Below, piece by piece: positions 62,260 through 64,000 of a DNA stretch of 64,000 bases. The stretch is from Bacteroidota bacterium (lineage in GTDB: Bacteria; Bacteroidota; Ignavibacteria; Ignavibacteriales; Ignavibacteriaceae). Position numbers and translations under genes: made by a program. Position 1 is the first letter of the stretch; each line of letters begins with the position of its first letter. The stretch lies in contig JAKAJV010000122.1 in the NCBI GenBank assembly GCA_021813585.1, forward strand, positions 1-64,000, read 5' to 3'. A model generated the notes under the pieces. That model was not told the origin of the DNA. It ran no database searches and saw only the letters and a program-made list of their open reading frames with translations.

Positions 62260-64000
62260 ATGCGAAAACTATTAATATTTACTTTTGTTTTAATTGTAGC
62301 CGGTTGTGTGTTTGGACAGCAGGATCCGTTTATCCAGTGGGCAAAATCCCATAGAGGCAACAGCCTTTACACAAGGTTCGGTATTCACAACGGAAATAGA
62401 ATTGCAATTACATTCCGTAACGACGGATCGATCTCCGGTACCAATCCAAACGATTTAAGAGGATACTGGCCTTACCCGCAGACGCAAGACGGCTATATAG
62501 GAGATGTTACTCCTCTGGTAGGCATTCAGCTTCCTATCCGCGATTATAACGGAGACGGGAAGCCGGACACTCTGCATTCGGTTACCATATCTCCCGGCCC
62601 CAGGTCAGGTCAAGCTGCAAAGACCGATCCCAGAGACGGGCATTTCCAGGGCTTTGAGCCAGAGCCCGGCTACCTGAATGAAGGACAGGATACCGTTGCG
62701 ATGAGCCATATACCCTCTACATGGCCTACATTTTGGCCGGACCACCCGGACTGGGTTGACTCTACAGGCAAGTCTGTTTGGGACGGTTACTTCGGCAAAG
62801 GCGTAATTAGAGCAGACCAGGAAAGCTATTTTGTTATGGACGATGCGATGGATACAAGCCCGCAGATTAGAACTAATTTCCTTTTCCATCCAGATTCCAC
62901 CGATACCACACGCAACGGAATGGGATTGGTTGTAAGAGTTAGAGGCATGCAGTGGGCGCAGGTTCAAGCGCAGGATGTTTTGTTCTGGCTGTACGATATT
63001 ACGAACATAGGTACTACTAATTACCAGAAAGTTGTTTTCGGCGAAGTTGTCGGAGGCTGCGTTGGAGACGTAGGCCAGAATTATGTTGACTGCGGTGACG
63101 ATCTAGGATATTTCGATTTAAATAATAACTTAACTTATACGTGGGACAGCGACGACCATACATCCGATCCTCTGTGGATACCGATTAACCAGGTATTGCC
63201 CGGCGTACGCACTAACATCGGATATGCGGGTTATGCTTACCTGGAAAGCCCGGGCAACGGCTATGATGCAATCGACAACGATAACGATGCCGTTGACCCC
63301 AACAGCCCTGTTTTCCAGGATAATGATTTCGCATTCAGCTCGGTAACAAATTCCTACGTTGCTACCAGAACGCTGCACAGAAACAACGCTGGTACAAATC
63401 CCAACTGGCCGGATAATAAAATCATCTTAATTAATCCTGCTACATATAACAGGACGATTGTAAACCTAGATACTTTGTTAAAGAGCGCCACGGATACTGC
63501 GATAGTTTATTCGCTGGGTAAAGCATATAAAATTTACGACGGGGAAACTTTGTTTGAGATACCGAATAACGGACTGGACGACAACCTTAACGGAATAATT
63601 GACGAGAACAGGGACTTGCATTATAAAAGAGTTTTCAAAGATAGAAACGGCGCTGTGTTAAAGGAAGAAGTAAGGCCTCTGGCATACAGAAATTATTTTA
63701 CCAACGGCGGAATGAACAATACTCTAATAGATGAGAGAAGAGACAGCGGACCCGGCCAGATAACATCCGGCTGGGTTCCGGATTACAGCCAGCAGCCCGA
63801 TCCTATTACAGGCCGGTACCCCGGTAAAGTTGAAACTCATTGGTCCGGTGATGAGAATGGAGATTGGAACCCGCTGAAAGATGATGTGGGGGCAGACGGC
63901 TTACCCGGCACTCATGATATAGGAGAGGGCGACGGCATACCGACCGAAGGAGAACCGCATTTTGATCAGACTGATGTTAATGAATCTGATCAGATAGGAT
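62260..64000 (+). CDS. Large secreted protein, 3' end outside window
   Basis: The frame is open to the window end (at least 580 codons) and was missed by the ORF track because no stop is reached. A signal segment is seen (RKLLIFTFVLIVAGCVFGQ). The body has acidic Asp/Asn-rich loops resembling calcium-binding repeats (DYNGDGKPDT, NGLDDNLNGIIDENRD, DENGDWNPLKDDVGADG). Aromatic-rich segments such as QDVLFWLYDITNIGTTNYQK are also present. An alternative start lies at 62245; AGGTTAAAAGT before 62260 makes it the better choice. It follows the TonB receptor by 17 bases and is probably its co-transcribed surface partner. A T9SS domain could be beyond the edge. Confidence 0.8.
   Translation, partial: MRKLLIFTFVLIVAGCVFGQQDPFIQWAKSHRGNSLYTRFGIHNGNRIAITFRNDGSISGTNPNDLRGYWPYPQTQDGYIGDVTPLVGIQLPIRDYNGDGKPDTLHSVTISPGPRSGQAAKTDPRDGHFQGFEPEPGYLNEGQDTVAMSHIPSTWPTFWPDHPDWVDSTGKSVWDGYFGKGVIRADQESYFVMDDAMDTSPQIRTNFLFHPDSTDTTRNGMGLVVRVRGMQWAQVQAQDVLFWLYDITNIGTTNYQKVVFGEVVGGCVGDVGQNYVDCGDDLGYFDLNNNLTYTWDSDDHTSDPLWIPINQVLPGVRTNIGYAGYAYLESPGNGYDAIDNDNDAVDPNSPVFQDNDFAFSSVTNSYVATRTLHRNNAGTNPNWPDNKIILINPATYNRTIVNLDTLLKSATDTAIVYSLGKAYKIYDGETLFEIPNNGLDDNLNGIIDENRDLHYKRVFKDRNGAVLKEEVRPLAYRNYFTNGGMNNTLIDERRDSGPGQITSGWVPDYSQQPDPITGRYPGKVETHWSGDENGDWNPLKDDVGADGLPGTHDIGEGDGIPTEGEPHFDQTDVNESDQIG

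Overview
The window looks like chromosomal DNA from an Ignavibacteria-type member of the Bacteroidetes/Chlorobi lineage. Three large secreted proteins end in type IX secretion (T9SS) C-terminal domains (YPNPFNP and GIYFYRL motifs). Promoter-like TANNTTTG boxes occur. Base composition is moderately AT-rich, and secreted beta-propeller, TonB-receptor and DUF5916 genes are present. No rRNA, tRNA, CRISPR array or riboswitch was recognised. All calls are by reading; no search was run.

Layout. 1-4 kb: surface sugar genes (a DegT aminotransferase cut by the window edge, fcl, gmd) with a broken four-helix-bundle gene between fcl and gmd. 4-10 kb: cysS, a nucleotidyltransferase plus small partner, a YgjP-like metallopeptidase, a thioredoxin-like protein, a trans-sulfuration enzyme and a secreted hydrolase. 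10-15 kb: methyltransferase, MFS transporter, cstA and a MauE-thioredoxin fusion. 15-18.5 kb (minus): a DUF134 regulator with a perfect 20-bp palindrome in its promoter, a His-rich NifX-like protein, an ArsP_2-type permease, OsmC and a methyltransferase. This reads as a metal/redox module.

18.6-26 kb is accessory: secreted T9SS proteins (one frameshifted at an A7 tract), a lipoprotein, an M28 peptidase and a ParE-type toxin-antitoxin pair. 26-30 kb: etfB-etfA-acyl-CoA dehydrogenase. 30-40 kb: FAD-linked oxidase, glycosyltransferase, HEPN-MNT pair with an adjacent decayed MNT gene, polysaccharide deacetylase, stand-alone secretin-domain protein, miaA, a cNMP/GAF sensor kinase lacking its phospho-acceptor histidine, and an AlkA glycosylase. 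40-43 kb: ECF sigma, zinc-finger anti-sigma and a T9SS cargo. 43-53 kb: ilvD, ftcD/fchA (tetrahydrofolate-linked histidine catabolism), NRDE protein, XTP/ITPase and a DUF5916 outer-membrane protein. 53-64 kb: a double-propeller histidine kinase, two near-identical NarL-type response regulators, a TonB-dependent receptor and a secreted protein running off the end. Paired TACC(T/C)A-TAGGTA palindromes about 52 bp apart sit before both the second regulator and the receptor gene, which suggests one regulon.

Intergenic DNA holds several dispersed repeat families: two 145-bp MITE-like copies in opposite orientation with 14-bp terminal inverted repeats, four CTTGAACTT-type hairpins or runs, and GGAGTA/ATCGAGTATCCAG elements including a 21-bp tandem array. 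The best candidates for new biology are the propeller-kinase/twin-regulator/TonB circuit with its conserved operators, the DUF134-NifX-ArsP_2 module with its palindrome, and the MITE-like element.
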